From Acidovorax delafieldii (GTDB lineage: Bacteria > Pseudomonadota > Gammaproteobacteria > Burkholderiales > Burkholderiaceae_C), in the NCBI GenBank assembly GCA_002327945.1, contig DCVY01000144.1:27532-41691 (forward strand): 14,160 bases of DNA, in the 5' to 3' direction. Under the pieces are notes generated by a model. It saw only the letters and a program-made list of their open reading frames with translations. It was not told the DNA's origin and made no database searches. The position numbers and the translations under genes were made by a program. This document shows, piece after piece, positions 6,982-14,160 of this stretch; the first letter of the stretch is position 1; each line of letters starts with the position of its first letter.

Positions 6982-8427
6982 TTAACGCGGCACCAGGAAA
7001 ATGGATTTTTCGGTCACTTTGCCACCCCCTTCCAGTGCCGAAATATCGAAATGAATCGTATGGGAGCCAGGAGCCGCCGATCCATAGGGGATCTGGAGCC
7101 GCACAGCCACCCAGCGGGATTCTGCGGCGCCAATGTCGACTTCCTGCTCAGAGGCCACTTCAAGACCGTTCAGCCCGTTCGCTGAAATGCGATAGCGCTG
7201 CGCGCCCTCTGTGGCGTTCATGATTTGCAGCCTGTAAACATTTTCCAGCTTACCGCCGGCAACAATGCGGGACAACGCGGCACGGTCGCGCACGATATCC
7301 ACTTTCAGGGGTGTGCGTGTTGTCAAGCTGGCCAGCATTCCCACGCACAAGGCCACCAGAACCGCTGTGTAGATGAGCACGCGAGGACGCAAGACATGTC
7401 GCAAGATTTGCGATTGGCTCCAGCGATTCAAGACAGCATTCCGGGTTGAATAACGGATCAATCCCCTGGGGTAATGCATCTTGTCCATCACGGTATTGCA
7501 GGCATCCACACACAGACCGCAGCCGATGCACTCATATTGCAAGCCCTTGCGGATGTCGATGCCCACCGGACACACCTGCACACACAATGTGCAGTCGATG
7601 CAGTCGCCCAGGCCCTTGGCCTTGTAGTCCACCGTCTTGACCCTGGGGCCACGCGGTTCGCCCCGGGCCTCATCGTAGGTCACGATGAGCGTATCGCGAT
7701 CGAACATTGCGCTCTGGAAACGCGCATAGGGGCACATGTATTTGCAGACCTGCTCCCTCATGAAGCCGGCATTGCCATAGGTGGCCAATCCATAGAAAAA
7801 CACCCAGAAGATCTGCCAGCCGCCGGCAAAAACCAGCAACTCGGGGCCCAGCTCCCTAATCGGCACGAAGTACCCCACAAAGGTGAACCCCGTCCAAAGG
7901 GACACAGCCATCCATACGGCCTGCTTCAGAAACTTCTTGCGGATCTTCTCAAAAGTCCAGGGACTCGCATCCAGTCGCAGGCGCGCACTGCGATCACCCT
8001 CGATCTTGTGCTCTATCCACATGAATATCTCGGTGTAGACCGTTTGTGGACACGTAAATCCACACCACAAACGACCGGCCACCGCAGTGAACAGAAACAG
8101 CGAGAGCGCCGAAATGATCAACAACCCCGTCAGGTAGATGAAATCCTGCGGGTAAAGGACCAGTCCGAAAATATAGAACCGGCGGGCACCCAGATCAAAC
8201 AGCACCATCTGGCGCTGGCCCCACTCAAGCCACGGCAACCCATAGAACACGAGCTGCGTGAGAAACACCATGACCCAGCGCCAGCGCGCAAAAAACCCAC
8301 TGATCGATCGCGGGTAAATCTTCTTCTGCGCTTCGTAGAGGGAGACGAATTCACCCTCTGCCGATGGCTCGGGTTTGGCCGCCGCGATGGGGATGACCTT
8401 GCGCGGCGCCCTGTCGGATGATTTCAT
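6982..8427 (-). CDS. ccoG: CcoG/FixG/RdxA membrane ferredoxin-type cbb3 oxidase accessory protein
   Basis: A 481-residue membrane iron-sulfur protein of the CcoG family, which reduces Cu2+ for delivery to the oxidase. Membrane segments lie at about 48-66, 87-118, 168-190, 197-217 and 348-368. Cys pairs WCGFTCP (122, 126) and CKYMCP (228, 232) are family hallmarks. Two 4Fe-4S ferredoxin motifs follow: C276/C279/C282/C286 and C300/C303/C306/C310. The C-terminal part (about 372-481) is the immunoglobulin-like FixG C-terminal domain, expected in the periplasm. The ATG at 8427 has only a weak Shine-Dalgarno sequence. The gene starts 67 bases after ccoP, with a terminator-like hairpin between them, so its expression may depend on read-through. 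Length and motifs are normal. Confidence 0.97.
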   Translation of the reverse strand: MKSSDRAPRKVIPIAAAKPEPSAEGEFVSLYEAQKKIYPRSISGFFARWRWVMVFLTQLVFYGLPWLEWGQRQMVLFDLGARRFYIFGLVLYPQDFIYLTGLLIISALSLFLFTAVAGRLWCGFTCPQTVYTEIFMWIEHKIEGDRSARLRLDASPWTFEKIRKKFLKQAVWMAVSLWTGFTFVGYFVPIRELGPELLVFAGGWQIFWVFFYGLATYGNAGFMREQVCKYMCPYARFQSAMFDRDTLIVTYDEARGEPRGPRVKTVDYKAKGLGDCIDCTLCVQVCPVGIDIRKGLQYECIGCGLCVDACNTVMDKMHYPRGLIRYSTRNAVLNRWSQSQILRHVLRPRVLIYTAVLVALCVGMLASLTTRTPLKVDIVRDRAALSRIVAGGKLENVYRLQIMNATEGAQRYRISANGLNGLEVASEQEVDIGAAESRWVAVRLQIPYGSAAPGSHTIHFDISALEGGGKVTEKSIFLVPR

Positions 8428-8447
8428 GGTGCAGGCTCTAGAGGCAG

Positions 8448-8490
8448 AAAAAATACTTCAGGGCAGCCCCGCCGGAGCCTGGGCTGCCTT
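8448..8490 (-). terminator. Terminator or attenuator between ccoP and ccoG
   Basis: On the minus strand AAGGCAGCCC pairs with GGGCTGCCCT (plus-strand 8481-8490 with 8460-8469), ten pairs with one G-T wobble and an 11-base loop. Six Ts (8448-8453) follow six bases after the stem. It begins four bases after the ccoP stop. The offset of the T-run suggests incomplete termination, giving less transcript of ccoG and beyond than of ccoNOQP. Confidence 0.75.
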
Positions 8491-8494
8491 GATT

Positions 8495-9409
8495 TCAGCG
8501 GGCTGCCGTGGACTTGTTGGACATGCCCCAGACATACGATGCCAGCACACCGATCTGCGCATCGGTCAGCTTGTCGGCTTGTGCAGGCATTTCATTCACC
8601 TTTCCACTATTGATCATGGCGGCAATGGCCGCTTCACCCCAGCCATGCAACCAGATGTCGTCCGTGAGGTTGGGTGCACCCAAGGCCTGGTTGCCCTTTC
8701 CGTCCATGCCATGGCAGGCAGCGCATGAGACGAACTTGGACTTGCCCAGCGAGGCCCGCAAAGAATCATGCGGACTGCCCGACAAGCTCAGCACGTAATG
8801 CGACAGGTTGCGCACGTCTTCAGGGGAACCCACTGCGCCAGCCATGGGAGGCATGTTGCCGATACGCCCCTTTTGCAGGGTCTCGCGGATCTTTTCGGGG
8901 GTGCCGCCATGCAGCCAGTCGTTGTCCGCCAGATTGGGGAAACCCTTGCTGCCGCGCGCATCCGAACCGTGGCACTGGGCGCAGTTGTTCATGAACAGGC
9001 GCTCGCCAATGGCAAGGGCTTGCGGGTCCCCCGCCACGTCTTCAGGCTTCATGGAAGCAAAGCGTGCATACAGAGGCTCGATTTCTGTCTTGGCCTTGGC
9101 CATTTCGGCCTCGTATTCACCCTGCTGCGTCCAGTTCAGCTTGCCCGTGAAGCTGCCAAGACCGGGATAGGCTGCCAGATAGCCCAGGCCGAAGATGATG
9201 GTGATGACAAACAGCCACACCCACCAGCGCGGCAGGGGGTTGTTCATTTCGACCAGATCCCCGTCCCAGACGTGGCCCGTGGTGTTGTCGGCCGTGGCCA
9301 TAAGTTTCTTGCGGCCTGTAAACCAAAGCAGAATGCCGCAGGCAAAGATGCCGACCAGGGTCAGCGCGGTCACAAAGACCGACCAGAAATTGCTGGTGAA
9401 GTCACTCAT
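8495..9409 (-). CDS. ccoP: cbb3 cytochrome c oxidase subunit III, diheme cytochrome c
   Basis: A 304-residue membrane-anchored diheme cytochrome that passes electrons from soluble cytochrome c to CcoO/CcoN. Two N-terminal membrane helices (about 9-30 and 64-83) flank the family signature HVWDGDLVEMNNPLPRWW. Two heme c sites follow: CAQCH (143-147) and CAACH (229-233), with likely axial Met residues M186 and M274. Length is typical for the two-helix CcoP form. The start lies 24 bases after the ccoQ stop, with a modest GAGA ribosome site. A terminator-like hairpin follows the stop at once, making this the end of the structural operon ccoNOQP. Confidence 0.98.
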   Translation of the reverse strand: MSDFTSNFWSVFVTALTLVGIFACGILLWFTGRKKLMATADNTTGHVWDGDLVEMNNPLPRWWVWLFVITIIFGLGYLAAYPGLGSFTGKLNWTQQGEYEAEMAKAKTEIEPLYARFASMKPEDVAGDPQALAIGERLFMNNCAQCHGSDARGSKGFPNLADNDWLHGGTPEKIRETLQKGRIGNMPPMAGAVGSPEDVRNLSHYVLSLSGSPHDSLRASLGKSKFVSCAACHGMDGKGNQALGAPNLTDDIWLHGWGEAAIAAMINSGKVNEMPAQADKLTDAQIGVLASYVWGMSNKSTAAR

Positions 9410-9433
9410 GGGGTGTTCTCGTTCTGGTGAAGG

Positions 9434-9571
9434 TCAATCTTGCTCGAAGGGCAGCCGGGCCGCCTCATCAAACCGGGACTTGTTGCGGCCCCTGTAGGCC
9501 CAGACCCAGATGCCAATAAAGCAGGTCATCGAAGCCAAGGTGGCGACGATGCGCATGGTCGTGATGTCCAT
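9434..9571 (-). CDS. ccoQ: cbb3 cytochrome c oxidase small subunit IV
   Basis: A 45-residue protein with one membrane helix (about 7-27) followed by a charged tail (RGRNKSRFDEAARLPFEQD), the standard form of CcoQ/FixQ. CcoQ is a small subunit that stabilises the oxidase, especially the association of CcoP. ATG at 9571 is chosen because GGGAG lies seven bases upstream. It sits 12 bases after ccoO and 24 bases before ccoP, exactly where CcoQ is expected. Sequence conservation is low in this family, so the call leans on position, size and topology. Confidence 0.93.
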   Translation of the reverse strand: MDITTMRIVATLASMTCFIGIWVWAYRGRNKSRFDEAARLPFEQD

Positions 9572-9583
9572 GGCCAATCTCCC

Positions 9584-10216
9584 TTATTTGAGCGCGCGGC
9601 CCATGATTTGCAGGTAAGCCACCAAGGCGTCCATTTCGGTCTTGCCCTTCACGTCAGCGGCAGACGCAGCGATCTGGTCGTCGGTGTAGGGCACGCCCAC
9701 AATCCGCAGGGCCTTCATGCGCGGTGCCACATCAGCCGAATCAATGGTGTTCTTCTCAAGCCATGGATACGCCGGCATGTTGGACTCGGGCACCACGTCA
9801 CGCGGATTGTTCAGGTGAATGCGATGCCATTCATCGCTGTACTTTCCGCCCACGCGATGCAGATCGGGGCCGGTGCGCTTGCTGCCCCACTGGAAGGGAT
9901 GGTCATACACAAACTCACCGGCAACCGAGTAGTGGCCATAGCGCAATGTCTCAGCGCGGAAGGGCCGAATCATCTGCGAGTGGCAGTTGTAGCAACCTTC
10001 GCGGATATACACATCGCGCCCCACCAGTTGCAGCGCCGAATAAGGCTGGACGCCGGTCACCGCCTCGGTTGTGGATTTCTGGAAGAACAGGGGAACGATT
10101 TCCACCAGGCCGCCAATAGCGATCACCAGCAGGATCAGCACGATCATCAGGAAGTTATTGGTTTCCACCTTCTCGTGGGTAAAGCCGCCAGAAGCATTTG
10201 GGTTGTTGTCAGACAT
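9584..10216 (-). CDS. ccoO: cbb3 cytochrome c oxidase subunit II, monoheme cytochrome c
   Basis: A 210-residue monoheme cytochrome c that links CcoP to the catalytic subunit. One N-terminal membrane anchor lies at about 22-46. The heme c site is CYNCH at 75-79, followed by the conserved [11 protein letters not shown] stretch, and M147 (in ESNMPAYPW) is the likely axial ligand. Length and motifs are typical. The ATG lies 18 bases after the ccoN stop with AAGGAG seven bases upstream, and ccoQ follows 12 bases downstream, so it belongs to ccoNOQP. Confidence 0.98.
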   Translation of the reverse strand: MSDNNPNASGGFTHEKVETNNFLMIVLILLVIAIGGLVEIVPLFFQKSTTEAVTGVQPYSALQLVGRDVYIREGCYNCHSQMIRPFRAETLRYGHYSVAGEFVYDHPFQWGSKRTGPDLHRVGGKYSDEWHRIHLNNPRDVVPESNMPAYPWLEKNTIDSADVAPRMKALRIVGVPYTDDQIAASAADVKGKTEMDALVAYLQIMGRALK

Positions 10217-10234
10217 GAATTGGCTCCTTGGGGC

Positions 10235-11674
10235 TCAGGCGTGGGCTGCATTCACGGCGGGAATCGCCACCTTGACCGAACGACCAGAAATAGCGGTTGC
10301 CCACACGTTCCAGGCCATGATGATCATGCCGCCCAGATACAGCAGGCCGCCGGCCACACGGATCACGTAGAACGGATAGGTCGCCTTGACGCTTTCGACG
10401 AAGGTATAGGTCAGGGTGCCATCTGCGTTGATGGCGCGCCACATCAGACCCTGCATCACGCCGGCAATCCACATGGCTGCGATGTACAGCACGATACCAA
10501 TGGTGGCCATCCAGAAGTGCAGCTCAATCGCCCTGATGGAATGCATCTTTTCCCGGCCAAACAGACGGGGAACCAGGTAGTAGAGCGAACCCATGGTGAT
10601 CAGGCCCACCCAGCCCAGGGCACCCGAGTGCACATGGCCCACGGTCCAGTCGGTGTAGTGGCTCAGGGCGTTGACGGTCTTGATGGACATCATCGGACCT
10701 TCGAACGTGGACATGCCGTAGAACGACAGCGACACGATCAGGAAACGCAGGATGGGGTCGTCACGCAGTTTGTGCCATGCGCCCGACAGGGTCATGATCC
10801 CGTTGATCATGCCGCCCCAGCTGGGGGCCAGCAGGATGAGCGAGAACACCATGCCCACCGATTGCGTCCAGTCGGGCAGCGCGGTGTAGTGCAGGTGGTG
10901 TGGGCCCGCCCACATGTAGGTGAAGATCAGCGCCCAGAAGTGGACGATGGACAGGCGGTAGCTGTACACCGGACGGCCCGCCTGTTTGGGGATGAAGTAA
11001 TACATCATGCCCAAGAAGCCCGTGGTGAGGAAAAATCCCACGGCATTGTGGCCGTACCACCATTGCACCATGGCATCCTGAACACCCGCGTAGGCCGAAT
11101 AGCTCTTCATGAAGCCTGCAGGAATGGATGCGCTGTTGACGATGTGCAACAAGGCCACCGCCAGGATGAAGGCCCCGAAAAACCAGTTGGCCACATAGAT
11201 GTGCTTAACCTTGCGCGTGCCGATCGTGCCGAAAAACACTATCGCATAGGACACCCAGGTCACAGCAATCAGGATGTCAATCGGCCATTCCAGCTCGGCA
11301 TATTCCTTGCCCTGGGTGAAGCCCAGGGGCAGACTGACTGCCGCAGCCACGATGACCAGTTGCCAGGCCCAGAACGTGAACGCCGCCAGCGAAGGCGCGA
11401 ACAGGCGCGTCTGGCAGGTGCGCTGAACCACGTAATAGCTGGTGGCAAACAGCCCGCAACCACCAAACGCAAAAATCACCGCGTTGGTGTGCAGCGGACG
11501 CAAGCGCCCGTAGCTCAGCCATGGAATGCCGAAATTGAGCTCTGGCCAGGCCAGCTGGGCGGCAATGATGACGCCAACCAGCATGCCAACCACCCCCCAC
11601 ACCACGGCCATGATAGAAAACTGACGCACAACCGTATCGCTGTAGTGCACAACCATTGTTTTTGGAGAATCCAT
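10235..11674 (-). CDS. ccoN: cbb3 cytochrome c oxidase subunit I, catalytic
   Basis: A 479-residue heme-copper oxidase subunit with about twelve membrane helices. It reduces oxygen to water with high affinity and pumps protons. Key residues align with P. stutzeri CcoN at an offset of two: H62 and H349 for the low-spin heme b, H347 for heme b3, H209, H259 and H260 for CuB, and Y253 for the cross-linked tyrosine. The motifs GPHHLHY and [10 protein letters not shown] are C-family hallmarks. The ATG is preceded by GAGGTG (11679-11684), and a predicted FNR-activated promoter lies just upstream. ccoO follows after 18 bases. A 758-codon open frame on the opposite strand is a codon-bias shadow. Confidence 0.99.
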   Translation of the reverse strand: MDSPKTMVVHYSDTVVRQFSIMAVVWGVVGMLVGVIIAAQLAWPELNFGIPWLSYGRLRPLHTNAVIFAFGGCGLFATSYYVVQRTCQTRLFAPSLAAFTFWAWQLVIVAAAVSLPLGFTQGKEYAELEWPIDILIAVTWVSYAIVFFGTIGTRKVKHIYVANWFFGAFILAVALLHIVNSASIPAGFMKSYSAYAGVQDAMVQWWYGHNAVGFFLTTGFLGMMYYFIPKQAGRPVYSYRLSIVHFWALIFTYMWAGPHHLHYTALPDWTQSVGMVFSLILLAPSWGGMINGIMTLSGAWHKLRDDPILRFLIVSLSFYGMSTFEGPMMSIKTVNALSHYTDWTVGHVHSGALGWVGLITMGSLYYLVPRLFGREKMHSIRAIELHFWMATIGIVLYIAAMWIAGVMQGLMWRAINADGTLTYTFVESVKATYPFYVIRVAGGLLYLGGMIIMAWNVWATAISGRSVKVAIPAVNAAHA

Positions 11675-11698
11675 TGGACACCTCGTTTTATTACTGAA

Positions 11699-11704
11699 AT
11701 AGTA
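11699..11704 (-). promoter_or_regulatory. Candidate -10 element of ccoNOQP
   Basis: TACTAT on the minus strand matches TATAAT at 4 of 6 and would start transcription near 11692, about 18 bases before the ccoN ATG. The FNR box would be centred about 43 bases upstream. This is nearly the same layout as inferred for hemN. Inferred from spacing. Confidence 0.5.
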
Positions 11705-11728
11705 TTGTTCAAGTAGGGTTATTCAACA

Positions 11729-11742
11729 TTGATGCATGTCAA
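11729..11742. promoter_or_regulatory. FNR/ANR binding box upstream of ccoN
   Basis: TTGAT-GCAT-GTCAA matches TTGAT-N4-ATCAA at 9 of 10 positions and extends to a nearly symmetric 16-base palindrome (11728-11743). It overlaps the ccoS stop codon. Its distance from the candidate ccoN promoter suits class II activation under low oxygen. Confidence 0.85.
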
Positions 11743-11876
11743 TCGTCCCGAAAAATACGTTCGCCTTCTTGCTCCACGCTATCGAACTGACCGTGGTAGA
11801 TCGCCCACCACAGGCCTGCAAGAACCATCAGCACCAAGATGACGGACAAAGGGATCAGCAAATACAGGATGTCCAT
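11739..11876 (-). CDS. ccoS: CcoS, small cbb3 oxidase maturation membrane protein
   Basis: A 45-residue protein with an N-terminal membrane helix (about 4-27, including the typical GLWWAIYHGQFD exit) and an acidic tail. CcoS is needed for insertion of the heme and copper cofactors into cbb3 oxidase. The ATG overlaps the ccoI stop as TGATG and has no good Shine-Dalgarno sequence, so translation is probably coupled to ccoI. Its last codons overlap the FNR box that serves ccoN. Size and sequence fit the family well. Confidence 0.95.
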   Translation of the reverse strand: MDILYLLIPLSVILVLMVLAGLWWAIYHGQFDSVEQEGERIFRDD

Positions 11877-14160
11877 CAGACCGGGTCCAGGGAAGATTGG
11901 GAGGCAGAGGTCATGGGTGCGGGGCTTTTCATCGGCTGCGGCTGGTTCACCCCCACCACCTCCACACCGGGCAGGGCTTGGGACAAACGGGCGGCATTCA
12001 GCACCACCAGCAGCGAACTGAGCGCCATGCCCAGCCCCGCCAGCCAGGCCGGCATCCAGCCCACCAGGGCCAATGGAATACACACGGCGTTGTAGCCCGC
12101 AGCCCATCCCAGATTCTGTCTCACCACACGCAAGGTTCTGCGCGCCAACAGCACAGATTGCGGGACCAGCGACAGGCTGCCGCCCAGCACCACAAAATCA
12201 GCGCGCGCCTGGGCCAGAGGCACCGCGCGGCCAAACGCAAACGACACATTGGCCCCCGCCAGAACCGGCCCATCATTCAGGCCATCGCCCACCATGGCCA
12301 CATGGTGCCCCTGTGCCTGCAGCCGCTGCAAGGCGACCAGTTTGTCCTGGGGCGTGCATTCGCCCTGCGCGTGGGATATGCCCGCCTGCGCGGCCACCCG
12401 CTGCACTGCGCCCAGTCGGTCCCCCGACAAAATCTGCACCGCAACGCCCGCCTGCTGCAAGGCACGCACCACATCAGGGGCCTCGGGGCGCACATCCTCG
12501 ATCACATCGAAGCGCGCCAATTCGGTGAAGCTGCCGTCGCTCCCCTGCCCCGAGAGCACCACCTGCAGCGCTTCCCCGCCATCCTGCGCAGCCACGCCTG
12601 CATGGCGGGCCGAGCCCAGCCGCAGCAAACGCGGGGGCACAACGCCCCGTGCGTCGTGGATTTCAGCAGTCAACCCCAGGCCAGCATCCTCGCGCAGATT
12701 CACGGCGCTCCAGCGCGCGCTGACCACGGGCGCCGCAGCCACGATGGCGCGGGAGGCTGGGTGCATGGATTGCCGCGCCAGCGCAGCTGCCAAAGCCAGG
12801 GCATCGTCCCGGATCAGGCCCGGCGCGCAGCGAACGGTCTGCACGGCCATGCCGTCGCGGGTAAGTGTGCCCGTCTTGTCAAACACCAGGGTATCCACGC
12901 CGGCCAGCGCCTCCAGCCCCTGCAGGTTGCGCACCAGCACGCCGTGGCGGGCCAGTGTGCCGGCCGCCGTCAGCATGGCCACCGGTGTGGCCAACGACAA
13001 GGCACAGGGGCAGGTGACGATGAGCACCGCCACGCCCACCATCAGGGCATGCCCCGGGTCCGACGGCCACCACCAAGCCACCGCCAACCCGGCTGCCAGC
13101 AACACGGCAAGCAGGAAGGGCCGCGCAATGCGGTCCGCCAGCTGGGCCAGACGGGGCTTTTGCAACGAGGCGCTTTCCATCAGCGCCAGAATCTGGGCAA
13201 AGCGGGTCTGCTCCCCAATGCCCTGCACCAGCACCTCGACCGGGGCCTGCAGGTTGTAGCTGCCCGCCGTCACCTGGCTACCCAAGGGCCGCGCCACGGG
13301 CGTGGATTCGCCCGTGAGCAGGGCTTCATCGGCCTGGGTGCTACCGCATGTGATGCAGCCATCGGCAGGAAAAGCCTCGCCCGGAAGAATGCGAATAACG
13401 TCGCCCACAGCCAGCCGGCGCGTGACCACGCGCGCAAAGACACCATCGGCCCCGCGCCGCTCCACGCTGTCGGGCAGGCGGTTCATGACGGCCTCGAGTG
13501 CGCCGGCTGTGCGGTCCCGCAGGCGCAACTCAAGCCAGCGGCCGGTCAGCAGGAAAAAGACGAACATGGTCAGCGAGTCGTAATAGACCTCGCGGCCAAA
13601 GACTCCCGCGGGATCAAACGTGCCTGCCGTGCTCACCACGAAAGTGATGCCCATGCCCAGAGCCACCGGCAGGTCCATGCTGACGCGGCGCTGGCGGATG
13701 TCGCGCAGCGCGCTGGTAAAGAATGGGCCACAGGCAAAAAACACAACCGGCAGCGTCAACACCCACGAGGCCCAGCGCAGCAACTGCTCCATCTCACCGG
13801 TCAGATCGCCCGGCTGGGCCACATAGGCAGGCCACGCATACATCATGACCTGCATCATGCAAAAGCCCGCCACCAGCCAGCGCCACAGCGCAAGCCGGTT
13901 TTCGCGCTGACGCTGCTCGCGCGCATGGAAATCCATCGCCGGCAAGGCACGGTAACCTGCCTTCTGCACCGCCGCCATCCACTGCGACGGCAGCACTTGG
14001 CTGGGCCGCCACACCACGCGGGCACGGTGCGTGGCGGCGCTCACATCCACCTGCTCAACACCTGGAACCGCCCGCAATGCGTCCTCGATAGTCAAGGCAC
14101 AGGCGGTGCAGTGCATGCCCTCCAGCACCACATTCGACTCCCATACGGCATCGTGCGATG
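11876..14160 (-). CDS. ccoI: CcoI/FixI copper-transporting P1B-type ATPase, N-terminus cut by window edge
   Basis: At least 751 residues of a Cu+ P-type ATPase; the frame remains open at base 14160, so the true start is outside. CcoI (CopA2) exports copper to the periplasm for oxidase assembly rather than for detoxification. Counting from the GTG codon at 14131, the visible domains are: a heavy-metal-associated domain with GMHCTAC (5-11); membrane helices from about 82; the TGES actuator loop (273-276); the CPC transport motif (374-376); the phosphorylated DKTGT (D418); an HP motif (457-458); the GDGLND hinge (615-620); and C-terminal helices with YN (680-681) and MALSS (702-706), the P1B-1 Cu+ signature. 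The last 25 residues are Pro/Ser-rich and probably disordered. The stop overlaps the ccoS start. The codons upstream of 14131 continue in frame, so that GTG is not claimed as the start. Confidence 0.96.
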   Translation of the reverse strand, partial: SHDAVWESNVVLEGMHCTACALTIEDALRAVPGVEQVDVSAATHRARVVWRPSQVLPSQWMAAVQKAGYRALPAMDFHAREQRQRENRLALWRWLVAGFCMMQVMMYAWPAYVAQPGDLTGEMEQLLRWASWVLTLPVVFFACGPFFTSALRDIRQRRVSMDLPVALGMGITFVVSTAGTFDPAGVFGREVYYDSLTMFVFFLLTGRWLELRLRDRTAGALEAVMNRLPDSVERRGADGVFARVVTRRLAVGDVIRILPGEAFPADGCITCGSTQADEALLTGESTPVARPLGSQVTAGSYNLQAPVEVLVQGIGEQTRFAQILALMESASLQKPRLAQLADRIARPFLLAVLLAAGLAVAWWWPSDPGHALMVGVAVLIVTCPCALSLATPVAMLTAAGTLARHGVLVRNLQGLEALAGVDTLVFDKTGTLTRDGMAVQTVRCAPGLIRDDALALAAALARQSMHPASRAIVAAAPVVSARWSAVNLREDAGLGLTAEIHDARGVVPPRLLRLGSARHAGVAAQDGGEALQVVLSGQGSDGSFTELARFDVIEDVRPEAPDVVRALQQAGVAVQILSGDRLGAVQRVAAQAGISHAQGECTPQDKLVALQRLQAQGHHVAMVGDGLNDGPVLAGANVSFAFGRAVPLAQARADFVVLGGSLSLVPQSVLLARRTLRVVRQNLGWAAGYNAVCIPLALVGWMPAWLAGLGMALSSLLVVLNAARLSQALPGVEVVGVNQPQPMKSPAPMTSASQSSLDPV

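Noticed and set aside
9440..11716. 758-codon open frame on the plus strand opposite ccoQ, ccoO and ccoN
   Set aside because: Its product is rich in His, Gly and Gln with no domain pattern, and it lies wholly antisense to conserved oxidase genes. High-GC codon bias on the true strand leaves the opposite frame without stops.
12249..13259. 336-codon plus-strand frame opposite ccoI
   Set aside because: Ser/Ala/Arg-rich shadow of the P-type ATPase coding strand with no recognisable domain.
1..14160. CRISPR arrays, tRNA or rRNA genes, insertion sequences, phage genes
   Set aside because: No regularly spaced repeats, no tRNA-like fold and no transposase or integrase motifs were seen; the genes form a normal chromosomal respiratory locus.

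Overview
The window is high-GC bacterial DNA carrying the aerobic-to-microaerobic respiration locus of a betaproteobacterium, most likely a member of the Comamonadaceae (Acidovorax/Comamonas type). That placement rests on protein style and gene order and was not tested by a database search. The main block encodes a cbb3-type (C-family) heme-copper cytochrome c oxidase with its assembly factors. It is followed by an FNR-type oxygen sensor, the anaerobic heme enzyme HemN, a SafE-like membrane protein and a pair of cyclic-di-GMP enzymes. All genes lie on the minus strand except fnr.

Reading the minus strand from right to left: ccoI (Cu+ P-type ATPase, cut by the right edge) overlaps ccoS. After a short gap holding an FNR-type box and a promoter comes ccoN-ccoO-ccoQ-ccoP, the structural genes. 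A terminator-like hairpin lies just after ccoP. Then come ccoG, a very short fixH/ccoH and a 78-residue two-helix membrane protein of unknown function. The plus-strand fnr gene converges on that small gene and diverges from hemN. The fnr-hemN gap holds one good FNR box placed so that it could serve both genes, and a second, weaker palindrome over the predicted fnr transcription start. Downstream of hemN is the SafE/DsbD-like membrane gene, then its probable terminator and a 317-base gap. Last come an HD-GYP gene and an overlapping PAS-PAS-PAS-GGDEF gene that runs off the left edge.

The genes fit one programme. FNR senses falling oxygen through an iron-sulfur cluster. The FNR-like boxes in front of ccoN and hemN would then switch on the high-affinity oxidase and oxygen-independent heme synthesis. 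CcoI, CcoG, CcoS and FixH/CcoH supply copper and assemble the oxidase. The SafE-like protein may join this metal/redox work, but that rests only on family and position. The c-di-GMP pair is a separate transcription unit and may link sensory input to lifestyle decisions. No RNA gene, CRISPR array, insertion sequence or phage gene was seen. The locus is mostly well-known machinery; the least explained parts are the 78-residue membrane protein, the minimal FixH, and the layout of the regulatory sites.
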